DNA of 64,000 nt from Dokdonella sp. (lineage in GTDB: Bacteria; Pseudomonadota; Gammaproteobacteria; Xanthomonadales; Rhodanobacteraceae), in NCBI RefSeq assembly GCF_019634845.1, contig NZ_JAHCAQ010000007.1:1-64000 (forward strand), read 5' to 3'. This document shows, piece after piece, positions 26,333 through 35,580 of the stretch (positions within the stretch are counted from its first letter, which is position 1; the number at the start of each line of letters is the position of its first letter). The notes under the pieces are model-generated. The model was not told the origin of the DNA and did no database searches. It saw nothing but the letters and a program-made list of their open reading frames with translations. The translations under genes were made by a program, and so were the position numbers.

Positions 26333-27574
26333 ATGCCTCCCAACGCGCCGCCCGCCCTGCCCTTCAGCCTGCTCGGCCTCGCGCTGGCCGCAGCCGCCGC
26401 CCACGCCGGCGACCTCACGCTCAAGGTGCACGATCGCCTCGCCGTACTGCCCACGCCAAGCGGTCGCGTGCTCGTGCATGAACTGGACCTGCGCAACGCC
26501 GGCGCAGCCTGCGCGCGCATCGTCGATGTGCGCCTCAGCAGCGCTGGGCAGTTGCTGCGCCGCTACCAGGCCGGCGCGATCGCCGCCAACACGCTCGCCT
26601 ACGATGCGCGGATGAATCCGCTGCCCAATCCCGCGCCTGGGCAGGCCACGCCACACGCGGTCGAGTTGCCACCCGGCGGCGGCGCGGTGGTCTACTTCTT
26701 CCTCGTCCTCGACAACAACCTGCCGCTGCCCGACCGCCTGCACCACGAAGTCGACAGCACGGCCTGCAGCAACGCCGCGTCCGCGCGCAGCACCGCCAGC
26801 ACCGACACCCCGGTCTCGCACGCGGCGCCGGTGATGGTCGGCCTGCCGTTCCGCGGCACGGGCTGGGTCGCGGGCGATTCGGCCAACGACTTCGGCGTCC
26901 ATCGGCGCACGCTGATTCCCGAACGCGACGCCGCCGGCAACGCGATCGTCGGCGTCTACCATGCACCCGAGCGCTATGCGATCGACTGGGTCAAGGTCGA
27001 TGCCGACGCCCATCGTGCGATCGGTCCGCTCGACCGCAACGCGAGCTACCTCGCCTGGGGCGAGGAGATCATCGCGGTGGCCGATGGCACGATCACGAAC
27101 CTGCGCGACGGCATGGCCGAGGGGACACCGCCCAACAACCCGCCCAACCCGACCGTGGAGATGGCGGCCGGCAACTACCTCATGCAGGACATCGGCGGTG
27201 GCCATTACGCGTTCTACGCCCACCTGCAGCCCGGCAGCCTGCGCGTGCGCCTCGGCGAGCGCGTGCGGCGCGGCCAGGTCATCGCCCTGCTCGGCAACAG
27301 CGGCAATTCCAGCGAGGCACACCTGCACTTCCACGTCTCCGACGCCAACGACCCGCTCATGTCCGAAGGCGTGCCCTACGTGTTCGACCGCTACGCGCTG
27401 ACCGGCCTGGCCGGCGGTTTCGACGACGCCAACGGCCTGTTCGACGACCTCGCCCTGCACGCGCCCTCGCCGCGCTTCGCGCTGATTCCGGCGAGCTATG
27501 CGGTGCTCGATGCCGACGCCGCGCCCAGCGCGGTGGCCGCCTGGGCGTTCCCGATCCAATATCCGTCGCAGTAG
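26333..27574 (+). CDS. Secreted M23-family metallopeptidase
   Basis: A 413-residue exported protein with a signal peptide ending near AAAAHAGD, a beta-rich N-terminal region (about 25-170) and a C-terminal M23/LytM-type fold. Recognised signatures are YAIDWVKVD (first zinc-ligand region), GGHYAFYAHLQPG, and HLHFHV with the HxH zinc ligands. GERVRRGQVIALLGNSGNS is typical of the family. Members are usually peptidoglycan endopeptidases or activators. The start at ATG 26333 fits the signal peptide; an in-frame TTG at 26303 is less likely. It is divergent from hppA and 20 bases before the DUF2165 gene, so those two may be co-transcribed. Confidence 0.88.
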   Translation: MPPNAPPALPFSLLGLALAAAAAHAGDLTLKVHDRLAVLPTPSGRVLVHELDLRNAGAACARIVDVRLSSAGQLLRRYQAGAIAANTLAYDARMNPLPNPAPGQATPHAVELPPGGGAVVYFFLVLDNNLPLPDRLHHEVDSTACSNAASARSTASTDTPVSHAAPVMVGLPFRGTGWVAGDSANDFGVHRRTLIPERDAAGNAIVGVYHAPERYAIDWVKVDADAHRAIGPLDRNASYLAWGEEIIAVADGTITNLRDGMAEGTPPNNPPNPTVEMAAGNYLMQDIGGGHYAFYAHLQPGSLRVRLGERVRRGQVIALLGNSGNSSEAHLHFHVSDANDPLMSEGVPYVFDRYALTGLAGGFDDANGLFDDLALHAPSPRFALIPASYAVLDADAAPSAVAAWAFPIQYPSQ

Positions 27575-27594
27575 CGATCTTGCCGGAGAGCGCC

Positions 27595-28101
27595 ATGCCG
27601 CTGCTGCGCCTGTCCAAGATCCTCACCGTCGCCGCGGTCGCGCTGTATGCCAGCCTGGTCGCCTTCGGCAACCTCACCGACTACGGCAGCAACCTCGCCT
27701 TCGTGCAGCATGTGCTGGCGATGGACAGCGTGTTTCCCGACAGCACGACCCGCTGGCGCGCGATCACCGATCCCGCCGTGCAGCACCTCGCCTACGCGCT
27801 CATCATCGCCAGCGAGACCGCCACCGCGTTGTTGTGCTGGTTTGGCGCCGCGCGACTGTGGCGACGGCGCCATGCGCCCGCCAACGAGTTCCAGCGCGCC
27901 AAGTCAGTGGCGATCGGCGGCCTCACGCTCGGCTTCCTCGTGTGGCAGGTCGGCTTCATGACGATCGGTGGCGAATGGTTCGGGATGTGGATGTCGACGC
28001 AGTGGAACGGCCTGGAAACCGCATTCCGCTGCTTCATGCTGATCCTGGTCACGCTCGTGTTCGTCGCCGCGCGCGACGAGGAGCTGCCGCCGCGGGCGTG
28101 A
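27595..28101 (+). CDS. DUF2165-like small integral membrane protein
   Basis: A 168-residue protein with four predicted transmembrane helices. It carries the features of DUF2165 proteins: YASLVAFGNLTDYGSN, the loop with HVLAMDSVFP, WRAI, and GGEWFGMWMSTQWNG near the C-terminus. The function of the family is unknown. GGAGAG precedes the ATG at 27595. It follows the M23 peptidase closely. Confidence 0.8.
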   Translation: MPLLRLSKILTVAAVALYASLVAFGNLTDYGSNLAFVQHVLAMDSVFPDSTTRWRAITDPAVQHLAYALIIASETATALLCWFGAARLWRRRHAPANEFQRAKSVAIGGLTLGFLVWQVGFMTIGGEWFGMWMSTQWNGLETAFRCFMLILVTLVFVAARDEELPPRA

Positions 28102-28183
28102 ATCACGCACCGACGCGATCATGCGTGCCGGCGCTGCCGCGGCATGGCACGATAAGCGTCTTCGCCGCCACCGGGCCATCGCC

Positions 28184-28813
28184 ATGTACACGCTCTACTA
28201 CTCGCCCGGTTCGGCCAATCTCGTGGTGCACCTGGCGCTGCTCGAAATCGGCGCGCCCCACCAACTCGAGCGCGTCGACATCAGCAAGGGCGAGAACCGC
28301 AGCGCGCAGTACCTCGCGATCAACCCGAGCGGCATCGTGCCCACGCTCATCGTCGACGGCCAACCGCACACCGAGGCCGCGGCGCTGGCGATGCTGCTGG
28401 CCGAACGCCATCCCGCAGCGGGGCTTGCGCCAGCGCCGGGCAGTGCGGGACGCGCCGACTATCTGCAATGGATGTTCTACCTCGCCAACACGCTGCAGCC
28501 GCTGTTCCGGCAGTGGTTCTTCCCCACCGACCACCTGCCCGCCGCAGCCGACACGATCAAGGAAGCCGCCCGCATCGGTATCGAAAAATGCTGGGCCAAG
28601 CTCGATGCCCACCTCGCCGCGCACGGACCCCACGTGCTTGGCGATACCTTCAGTCTGGCCGACCTCTACGCGCTCATGCTCATGCGCTGGTCGCGCAACA
28701 TGCCGCGCCCGGCCACCGGCTGGCCCGCGATCGCCGCACTCGCCACCCGCCTCAAGGCCCGTCCGTCGTGGCCGCGCGTCAATGCCGCCGAAGAGCTGAC
28801 CGAGTGGCCGTGA
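28184..28813 (+). CDS. Glutathione S-transferase family protein
   Basis: A 209-residue two-domain GST. The thioredoxin-like N-terminal half begins MYTLYYSPGSANLVVH (Ser or Tyr of the YYSPGS stretch is the candidate catalytic residue) and contains the cis-Pro motif GIVPTLI and the glutathione gamma-Glu contact region TEAAAL. The helical C-terminal domain has the N-capping motif LGDTFSLADLYAL. A cytosolic conjugation or thiol-transfer role is expected; substrate unknown. Start ATG at 28184. Confidence 0.85.
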   Translation: MYTLYYSPGSANLVVHLALLEIGAPHQLERVDISKGENRSAQYLAINPSGIVPTLIVDGQPHTEAAALAMLLAERHPAAGLAPAPGSAGRADYLQWMFYLANTLQPLFRQWFFPTDHLPAAADTIKEAARIGIEKCWAKLDAHLAAHGPHVLGDTFSLADLYALMLMRWSRNMPRPATGWPAIAALATRLKARPSWPRVNAAEELTEWP

Positions 28814-29368
28814 GCCCGGCCATGCGACGCTGATCGAGACAGCACCGACCACGATCAGGACGTCCGGCGCGCGGGCCGGACTGTCGACCACGCGCATTGC
28901 GCATGGCAACCGCGTCATGACCTGGCCACGCACCGTGGCATCGCTCGGCTGGCTCCTCAATCTTGTGGATTCGCCGCAACCGGCCGCTCTGCACAATCGC
29001 CGCTGACGAAGCATCGCCCTGCCTGCAGGCACGTGGCCGGCCCGCGCAGCGCCACGAGCAGCACCCGACGCCCGCGCGCGGACATGCGCATCGCCGGCAA
29101 GTCGGTGCAGTGCGCGGCTTTGCTTTGCCGCTGCGCAGGCCCACGCGACCTCTCGAGAACACAGGTGCATCCCATCCTTTTTTCGCTTCGACCGGGTGCA
29201 ACGGCGTCACTGCTGCAGTGGCGGGCCGGAGCCGGCCCAGTCACCGGCAGCAATGAACGGGCCGCGGCGCAGGTCGGACCAGCCTTCGGCGTTCCCGTCG
29301 CGAGCGCATCGACAACGGCGGCATCGGTCAGCAGGAACCGACCGGGCGCCACGGCGGCCATCGCCGGC
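28814..29368. other. Unassigned spacer
   Basis: 555 bases between the GST gene and the autotransporter-like gene. Reading frames exist on both strands but none has recognisable motifs, a ribosome-binding site or sensible composition. A 12-bp palindrome TGCCTGCAGGCA lies at 29020-29031. The region may contain the leader of the next gene or gene remnants. Confidence 0.4.
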
Positions 29369-31540
29369 ATGATCCACGCCACGGTATTGCGGCCCGCACC
29401 ACGCGACGCAACACCCGGCGGCGCAGCGCCGATCGGGCCTGCCTGCCATGACCACGGCCAGCAAGCTGCGCCGGCTGCGCGCCGCTGCGACCGCACCCGG
29501 CATCCTCAGCGCGCACTCGTCCTGCTGTCGACGTTGCTGCTGTGGCTGCTGGCGATGCCGGTCGCGTTGGCGCAGTCGCTGCAGATCCGCATCAGCGAGC
29601 CTGCCGATGGCGCCGTGATCCACGCCCATGGCGCGGCCGACATCGCGCTCGAAGCGAGCGTCACCGGAACCTTGTCCAGTTACGTCACGGCGGTGGAGTA
29701 CTTCGTCGACGGCGTATCGATCGGCTACGGCGATGGCGCACCCGACCATGGCTTCGTATGGCGCAACGTTGCACCGGGCCACTACTCGATCCAGGCCCAG
29801 GTGAGGGCCGGGATTCCGCTCGTGCCGCCAGGCTACGTCGCCGATTCGCCACCGGTTCGGATCGAGGTGCGCGCACCGCTGGTCCACCCGGCCCTCGACC
29901 CCAACGGACCACCCCTGCAGTTCACGCCGGGAGTCGAGGCCAGCGTCGGCGTCGTCGCCGTCGATGAGCTGGACCACCGGATCGCGGGCGCAGCGCTGTC
30001 GTGGAGTGTCGAGACAGTCGGCAAGTTGCGCGCCAAGGCCGCTTGCAGCGAGACCGACGCACCCGACCACGGCCAATTCACCACGGGCGCCGACGGCACG
30101 GCACGGCTGCGGTTCACGCCCGGCTGCGCGAGCGCCAACCGCCTGGTCGTGATCAGGTCAACGCAAGGCGCCGCACCGCCACTGCAGCTCACGCTGCGTG
30201 GTCCCGACGATCGCGCGGGCGCGATCCGACTGGCCGCCAATGAGTCGGTGCTGGTGCTGCCGCCGGCCAGCACGACAGCGGTCACCTACACCGTGGTCGA
30301 CGCGCAGGACTTGCCCGACCCCGGCGCAACCATTCAACTGAGCCTCGTACCGGCCACTGCGGGCACGATCGAGCCGAGCATCCGCGTCGGTGACGACGGT
30401 TCGGCCACCGCCCACCTCCGTCTGTCCGACGCCGCCACAACGGCGGTGCTCACCGCGTGCGTGCGCGGCAACACCGGTGTCTGTGTGCAGGTACCGGTAC
30501 GCAGCAGCGAAGGCGCGATTGCCGTACCCGCCGCCGCCATCCTCGCGCCGATCGTGCAGCAGGCGCTCGATGCACCGGGTGTCCAATTCGACAACATCGG
30601 CCAACACCTGCGCCTGCTGCGTGGCGGCAACGCGGGCGCTCTCAGCAACGAGCTGACGATCAACACCGACAAGGGCAGCACCGGTGGCGGTGGTGCCGGC
30701 GACGCCGTTGCGGATGGTTCGCGCGTCACACTGTTTGCAGCGGGCAGCATCGATCTTGGCAAGCGTTCTGGCGCCCGCAGCGGCTTCGATGCGACGACCC
30801 GTGGACTCACGCTCGGAGTCGACCTGCGCGTCAAGCCGGGGCTGGTGGTGGGTGCAGCGCTGGGTGGCCTGCGCGCACATGCCAGCGCCGCGGCCGGCGT
30901 CGACTTGCACGCCGGCGGCCTGAGTGGCTCGCTCTACGCCCAATGGCTGCCCACCGAACGCGCCTACCTCAGCGCCGCGCTCAACATCGGTGGCGAGGAT
31001 TTCGACGTGACGCGGCCGGCGTGTGGCACGCAGTTGACCGCCGCCACCGACAGCAGCCACCGCGCGCTGGCGCTCGAAGCCGGCTATTCGATGGCCGCCG
31101 CGACGGTTCGATTCACGCCCTACGTCCGCTACCAGCACGTGCGCGCCGATCTCGATGCATGGGTCGAGCGTGGCACCTGTCTCGACGCGCTGTCGATCAG
31201 CGCCGCATCGCTGCGGCGCTCGCTGTTCGCCGGCGGCGCATCGTTGGGCCGTGCCTTCAGCACCCGCAGTGGCGTATGGACACCCGAACTGGCGCTGGAG
31301 TACACCTCGCAGGCCGAGCACCATGACGCGATCTACGCACGCTTGCTGGCGCGCGGCCCGAACGTCCCGGTGCAACTGGCCAAGGTCGACCGCCGCTACG
31401 GCGTCGCGCGTCTGTCGCTGAGCTGGATGACCTCGATGCAGGCGCACCCGCTGTCGGCCTTCATCGGCTTCGACACCGACATCGGTCGCAGCGACTACGA
31501 CAGCCGCACCTTCATGCTCGGCCTGCGCATCCCGTTCTGA
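29369..31540 (+). CDS. Autotransporter-like outer-membrane beta-barrel protein with Ig-like passenger
   Basis: Up to 723 residues. A hydrophobic export segment (LVLLSTLLLWLLAMPVALAQ, about residues 51-70) has an unusually long basic lead if translation starts at ATG 29369. Ig-like beta domains follow (SEPADGAVIHAHG; then two Big-type repeats with GADGTARLRFTPG and VGDDGSATAHLRLS). From about residue 460 a C-terminal domain with alternating hydrophobic strands ends in GLRIPF, with the terminal Phe typical of outer-membrane barrels. It is read as an autotransporter barrel that exposes the Ig-like part. The start is uncertain: no good ribosome-binding site was found, and a frame change upstream of the signal peptide cannot be excluded. 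Confidence 0.7.
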   Translation: MIHATVLRPAPRDATPGGAAPIGPACHDHGQQAAPAARRCDRTRHPQRALVLLSTLLLWLLAMPVALAQSLQIRISEPADGAVIHAHGAADIALEASVTGTLSSYVTAVEYFVDGVSIGYGDGAPDHGFVWRNVAPGHYSIQAQVRAGIPLVPPGYVADSPPVRIEVRAPLVHPALDPNGPPLQFTPGVEASVGVVAVDELDHRIAGAALSWSVETVGKLRAKAACSETDAPDHGQFTTGADGTARLRFTPGCASANRLVVIRSTQGAAPPLQLTLRGPDDRAGAIRLAANESVLVLPPASTTAVTYTVVDAQDLPDPGATIQLSLVPATAGTIEPSIRVGDDGSATAHLRLSDAATTAVLTACVRGNTGVCVQVPVRSSEGAIAVPAAAILAPIVQQALDAPGVQFDNIGQHLRLLRGGNAGALSNELTINTDKGSTGGGGAGDAVADGSRVTLFAAGSIDLGKRSGARSGFDATTRGLTLGVDLRVKPGLVVGAALGGLRAHASAAAGVDLHAGGLSGSLYAQWLPTERAYLSAALNIGGEDFDVTRPACGTQLTAATDSSHRALALEAGYSMAAATVRFTPYVRYQHVRADLDAWVERGTCLDALSISAASLRRSLFAGGASLGRAFSTRSGVWTPELALEYTSQAEHHDAIYARLLARGPNVPVQLAKVDRRYGVARLSLSWMTSMQAHPLSAFIGFDTDIGRSDYDSRTFMLGLRIPF

Positions 31541-31554
31541 ATGTGCCGGCGCGT

Positions 31555-32814
31555 TCAATCGGCGATTGCGTAGGGCGCGAGCTTGCGCCGCACCAGCACC
31601 TTGTCGAGCCGCACGTAGTCGGGCAGGCCGTCGCGGCGGTAGGGCGGTGCGTCCTCGCCGCGGATCAGCGGCTCGAGATAGCGCCGCGCGGCGGCGGTGA
31701 TGCCGTAGCCGTCGCGCGTGATGTAACCCTTGGGCAGCTTCTTCTCGCGGTTGGCGATGCGCGCCAGCGGTGCCGCCTCGATCTTCCAGCGGTACGGCGA
31801 TTCGGATGTGCGCACGATCACGGGCATGACGGCGTTGCGGCCCGCGAGCGCGTATTCGACCGCAGCCTTGCCCACCGCCCAGGCCTGTTCGGCGTCGGTC
31901 CTGGAGGCGATGTGGCGCGCCGACCGCTGCAGGTAGTCGGGCAGTGCCCAGTGGCACTTGTAGCCGAGCCGGGCCTTGACCAGGCTCGCCAGCACCGGCG
32001 CCACACCGCCGAGCTGGTGGTGGCCGAAGGCATCGCTGGTGCCGGCCTCGGCCAGGAACTGGCCGGCCGCGTTGCGCAGGCCCTCGGAGGCGACCACGGC
32101 GCAGTAGCCGACCTTGGCGACGGTCGCCTTGACGCGCGCGAGGAAGGCGGCCTCGTCGAAGGCCACTTCGGGAAACAGGATCAGATGCGGCGGCTCGCCG
32201 ACCTTGCGCGCGGCGAGCCCGGCAGCGGCCGCGATCCAGCCGGCGTGGCGGCCCATGACCTCGATGATGAACACCTTGGTCGACGATGCACTCATCGACT
32301 CGACGTCGAGGCCGGCCTCGGCGACCGCCACCGCGGTGTACTTGGCGACCGAACCGAAGCCGGGGCAGCAGTCGGTGACGGCAAGGTCGTTGTCGACGGT
32401 CTTGGGCACGCCGACCACGGTCAGCGGGTAGCCCATTTCGTGGCCAACCTGCGAGATCTTGAGCGCGGTATCGGCCGAATCGTTGCCGCCGTTGTAGAGG
32501 AACCAGCGGATGTCGTGGGCGCGGCACACCGCGATGAGGCGCTCGTATTCGGCGCGACTGTCCGCGATCGACTTGAGCTTGTAGCGACATGAGCCGAACG
32601 CCCCACCGGGCGTGTGGCGCAGCGCGCGCAGCGCCGCGGCACTCTCGCGCGTGGTGTCGATGAGTTCCTCGCGCAGCGCGCCGATGATGCCGTTGCGCGC
32701 AGCCAGCACCGGCACCTTGCGCCGGCGCGCGGTATCGATGATCGCGGCGGCGGTGGCATTGATGACGGCGGTGACGCCGCCCGATTGCGCATACAGCAGT
32801 CGGCCTTGGCTCAT
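31555..32814 (-). CDS. pfp: 6-phosphofructokinase, pyrophosphate-dependent type
   Basis: A 419-residue phosphofructokinase phosphorylating fructose 6-phosphate. The PKTVDND motif (residues 137-143, Lys in place of the Gly of ATP enzymes) marks the PPi-using class. At the phosphate-donor site GGNDS (109-113) replaces GGDDS of classical PPi enzymes and GGDGS of ATP enzymes. The MGRHAG motif is conserved. PPi-dependent enzymes are known in Xanthomonas and in methanotrophs. ATG 32814 is favoured because YAQSGG follows at the normal distance. It is divergent from adk. With hppA nearby it suggests that PPi is a working energy carrier here. Confidence 0.88.
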   Translation of the reverse strand: MSQGRLLYAQSGGVTAVINATAAAIIDTARRRKVPVLAARNGIIGALREELIDTTRESAAALRALRHTPGGAFGSCRYKLKSIADSRAEYERLIAVCRAHDIRWFLYNGGNDSADTALKISQVGHEMGYPLTVVGVPKTVDNDLAVTDCCPGFGSVAKYTAVAVAEAGLDVESMSASSTKVFIIEVMGRHAGWIAAAAGLAARKVGEPPHLILFPEVAFDEAAFLARVKATVAKVGYCAVVASEGLRNAAGQFLAEAGTSDAFGHHQLGGVAPVLASLVKARLGYKCHWALPDYLQRSARHIASRTDAEQAWAVGKAAVEYALAGRNAVMPVIVRTSESPYRWKIEAAPLARIANREKKLPKGYITRDGYGITAAARRYLEPLIRGEDAPPYRRDGLPDYVRLDKVLVRRKLAPYAIAD

Positions 32815-32952
32815 GGCAGGAAGTCCTTGGGTCGGTTTCACGCGCGGTTTGACACCTTTGGGGCCAACCGCTAGCGTTTCGTGGGTCGCCGGCGCCGCGG
32901 GGCGCGGCGCGTCCTCCATAGTATGCAGCGCGCTGCGCAGCCACGGATCAAC

Positions 32953-33528
32953 ATGCGACTCGTTCTACTCGGTGCACCCGGCTCGGGCAAGGGCACGCAG
33001 GCCGAACGCCTCAAGCAGCAACTGGCGATTCCGCACATCTCCACCGGCGACCTGCTGCGCGCAGCGGTCAGGGCCGGCACGCCGCTCGGCCTCAAGGCCA
33101 AGGCGGTGATGGACGCCGGCCAGCTCGTCTCCGACGACATCGTGCTCGGCATGCTGGAGGAACGCCTGCGCCAGCCCGATGCGGCCAGCGGCTTCATCCT
33201 CGACGGCTATCCGCGCAATCTTGCCCAATGCGCCGCGCTGCAGGCCCTGCTCGAGCGCCTCGGCCAGCCGCTCGATGTCGCGATCAAGCTCGACGTGCCG
33301 AGCGAGCTCATCGTCGAACGCATTGCCGGCCGCGCCGCCAAGGAAGGGCGCAAGGACGACACGCCCGAGACCGTGCGCGAGCGCCTGCGCGTGTACGCCG
33401 AGCAGACCGAACCGGTGGCAAGTTACTTCGAGCGCATCGGCAAGCTGCGCTGCGTCGACGGCGTTGGCGAACTCGAGGACATCTCGCGCCGCGTGCTGGC
33501 CGCGCTGCCGCAGACCCTCACCGCCTGA
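32953..33528 (+). CDS. adk: Adenylate kinase, short form
   Basis: A 191-residue cytosolic enzyme interconverting ATP + AMP and 2 ADP. It shows the P-loop GAPGSGKGTQ, the AMP-binding STGDLLR and DGYPRN motifs, and the Arg-rich GRAAKEGRKDD stretch. The LID domain is the short version without zinc Cys. Start at ATG 32953. A membrane-protein gene follows after 20 bases, then mpl and a LON-domain gene, probably one transcription unit. Confidence 0.97.
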   Translation: MRLVLLGAPGSGKGTQAERLKQQLAIPHISTGDLLRAAVRAGTPLGLKAKAVMDAGQLVSDDIVLGMLEERLRQPDAASGFILDGYPRNLAQCAALQALLERLGQPLDVAIKLDVPSELIVERIAGRAAKEGRKDDTPETVRERLRVYAEQTEPVASYFERIGKLRCVDGVGELEDISRRVLAALPQTLTA

Positions 33529-33548
33529 GCCGGCACGCGGCACGCGCG

Positions 33549-34097
33549 ATGAACGAGCCCGCCCCGCGCCGGCCCGACCTGTCCGCACAGGTGCTGGCGC
33601 TGTGCCGCCTGCGTGGCGGGCCGCAGGACCTGCCCTGGTCGCCGGCGCTGCTGGGCGTGCTGTTCGTGGCCGCCACCGCACTCGACGTTGCGGTGGGCGA
33701 CCTGCTCGACCGCGACGATCGCGCACTGGCGCGTTCGCTGCTGTCCTCGCTCGTGATCCTCGGCCTGTGCTGGGTCGCGCTGGCCGTGCGCAGCCATCGC
33801 AACCGTTTCGTGCAGACCGCCACCGCAATCATCGCCACCGGCATCGTGTTCACGCTGCTGCAGGGCGCGCTGCTGTGGTTCGGCGGCGTGCCACCGGGCG
33901 CGACCACCGCCGCGCTCACCACCACGCAATCGCTGGTGGCCTGGTCGCTGTTCGCGATCTTCCTGTGGCAGGTCGCGGTCACCGCGCACATCGTGCGCCA
34001 TGCCGTCGACCTGAGCGCGGGCTTTGCCCTGACCCTCGTCATCATCTGGATCGTGGCCTGGTGGGCGCTGGAGCAGGCCGTGTTCGGCGCACGCTGA
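33549..34097 (+). CDS. Hypothetical five-helix membrane protein
   Basis: A 182-residue protein that I do not assign to a named family. A polar N-terminus of about 30 residues is followed by five predicted transmembrane segments (about 34-54, 68-91, 95-121, 127-155, 158-180). A conserved-looking LWQVAVTAHIVRHAVD segment lies in helix 4. It sits between adk and mpl with short spacers, suggesting co-expression. No motifs for transport or catalysis are seen. Confidence 0.75.
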   Translation: MNEPAPRRPDLSAQVLALCRLRGGPQDLPWSPALLGVLFVAATALDVAVGDLLDRDDRALARSLLSSLVILGLCWVALAVRSHRNRFVQTATAIIATGIVFTLLQGALLWFGGVPPGATTAALTTTQSLVAWSLFAIFLWQVAVTAHIVRHAVDLSAGFALTLVIIWIVAWWALEQAVFGAR

Positions 34098-34178
34098 GCA
34101 CCGCGCCGCGCCTGCGGCGGGTGTCGACCGGCGCCGCGCGTGCCATCATCGCGCCCATCCCATTTCCCCGGTTCCTGC

Positions 34179-35549
34179 ATGCGACTGCACATCCTCGGCA
34201 TCTGCGGCACCTTCATGGGCGGCATCGCCGCGCTCGCGCGCGAGCTCGGCCATACGGTCGAAGGCAGTGATGCGAACGTCTATCCGCCGATGTCGACCCA
34301 GCTCGAACAGCTCGGCATCAGCTTGCGTCAGGGCTATCGCGCGGAGCATCTGCTGCCGGCGCCCGACCGCGTCGTCGTCGGCAACGCGCTGTCGCGCGGC
34401 AACCCGGCCGTCGAATACCTGCTCGACGAGCGCCTGCCCTACGTCTCGGGCCCGCAGTGGCTCGGCGAGAGCCTGCTGACGCAGCGCCGCGTGCTGGCCG
34501 TGGCCGGCACCCATGGCAAGACCACGACCACCTCGCTGCTGGCCTGGATCCTCGACGCCGCCGGCCGCGCGCCGGGCTTCCTCGTCGGCGGCGTGCCGGC
34601 CAACTTCGGGGTATCGGCGCGCCTGGGTGGCGCCGACGGCGGCGACTTCGTGATCGAAGCCGACGAATACGACACCGCGTTCTTCGACAAGCGCAGCAAG
34701 TTCCTGCACTACCACCCGCAGATCGCGATCCTCAACAACCTCGAATACGACCACGCCGACATCTTCCCCGACCTCGCCGCGATCCAGCGCCAGTTCCACC
34801 ATCTCGTGCGCATCGTGCCGCGCAATGGCCGGCTCATCGTCAATGCCGAAGACGAGGCGCTGGCGCAGGTGCTGGCACAAGGCTGCTGGACGCCGGTCGA
34901 GAGCTTCGGCATCGATGCCGGTGACTGGCGCGCGCGGCTCGGTGCCGCCGATGGCAGCACGTTCGAGGTCAGCCATCGTGGCCGCGCCCTGGGCCAGGCG
35001 CGCTGGGCACTGAGCGGACGCCACAACGTGATGAATGCGCTGGCCGCCATCGCGGCCGCGCATGCGGCGGGCGTCGCTCCGGCCACCGCGATCGCGGCGC
35101 TGGCCAGCTTCCGCAACGTTGCCCGCCGCATGGAACTCATCGCGCAGCAGCGCGGCATCCACGTCTACGACGACTTCGCCCATCACCCCACCGCGATCGC
35201 GACCACGCTCGCGGGCCTGCGCGCCCGGGTCGGCGAGGCGCGCATCCTGGTGGCGATGGAGCCACGCTCCAACTCGATGCGGATGGGCGCGCACGCCGTC
35301 GACCTCGCCCCCTCGCTCGCCGACGCCGATGCGGTGGTGTTGCTGCAACGGCCCGAGCTGGCCTGGGACGCGGACGCGGTGATCGCGGCGCTCGGCGGCC
35401 GTGGCCGCAGCGCGCCCAGCGTCGAGGCGCTCCTCGCGGACTTGCTCGCCCAGGTGCACGCGGGTGACCACGTCGTGTTCATGTCCAACGGCGGTTTCGA
35501 GGCGGCGCCACGTCGTTTTGCCGCACAACTGGGCGCTGCCGCGCCATGA
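34179..35549 (+). CDS. mpl: UDP-N-acetylmuramate:L-Ala-gamma-D-Glu-meso-DAP ligase
   Basis: A 456-residue Mur-ligase family enzyme that attaches recycled tripeptide to UDP-MurNAc in peptidoglycan recycling. The start MRLHILGICGTFMGG is the typical Mpl variant of the MurC Rossmann motif. The ATP loop is GTHGKTTTTS; further markers are VIEADEYDTAF, LNNLEYDHADIF, the H(N)VMNALAA region and VYDDFAHHPTAI. The last is characteristic of MurC/Mpl. The length and the lack of MurC-specific features favour Mpl. Start ATG at 34179. Confidence 0.94.
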   Translation: MRLHILGICGTFMGGIAALARELGHTVEGSDANVYPPMSTQLEQLGISLRQGYRAEHLLPAPDRVVVGNALSRGNPAVEYLLDERLPYVSGPQWLGESLLTQRRVLAVAGTHGKTTTTSLLAWILDAAGRAPGFLVGGVPANFGVSARLGGADGGDFVIEADEYDTAFFDKRSKFLHYHPQIAILNNLEYDHADIFPDLAAIQRQFHHLVRIVPRNGRLIVNAEDEALAQVLAQGCWTPVESFGIDAGDWRARLGAADGSTFEVSHRGRALGQARWALSGRHNVMNALAAIAAAHAAGVAPATAIAALASFRNVARRMELIAQQRGIHVYDDFAHHPTAIATTLAGLRARVGEARILVAMEPRSNSMRMGAHAVDLAPSLADADAVVLLQRPELAWDADAVIAALGGRGRSAPSVEALLADLLAQVHAGDHVVFMSNGGFEAAPRRFAAQLGAAAP

Positions 35550-35580
35550 CGGGCGCGCCGGCCCGACTCGCGCCGGGGCG

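Noticed and set aside
28830-29170. Minus-strand fragment with a hydrophobic stretch PDVLIVVGAVSIS, vaguely like the end of a Sir2 protein
   Set aside because: No other Sir2 motif is present in any frame; the resemblance is limited to a few residues.
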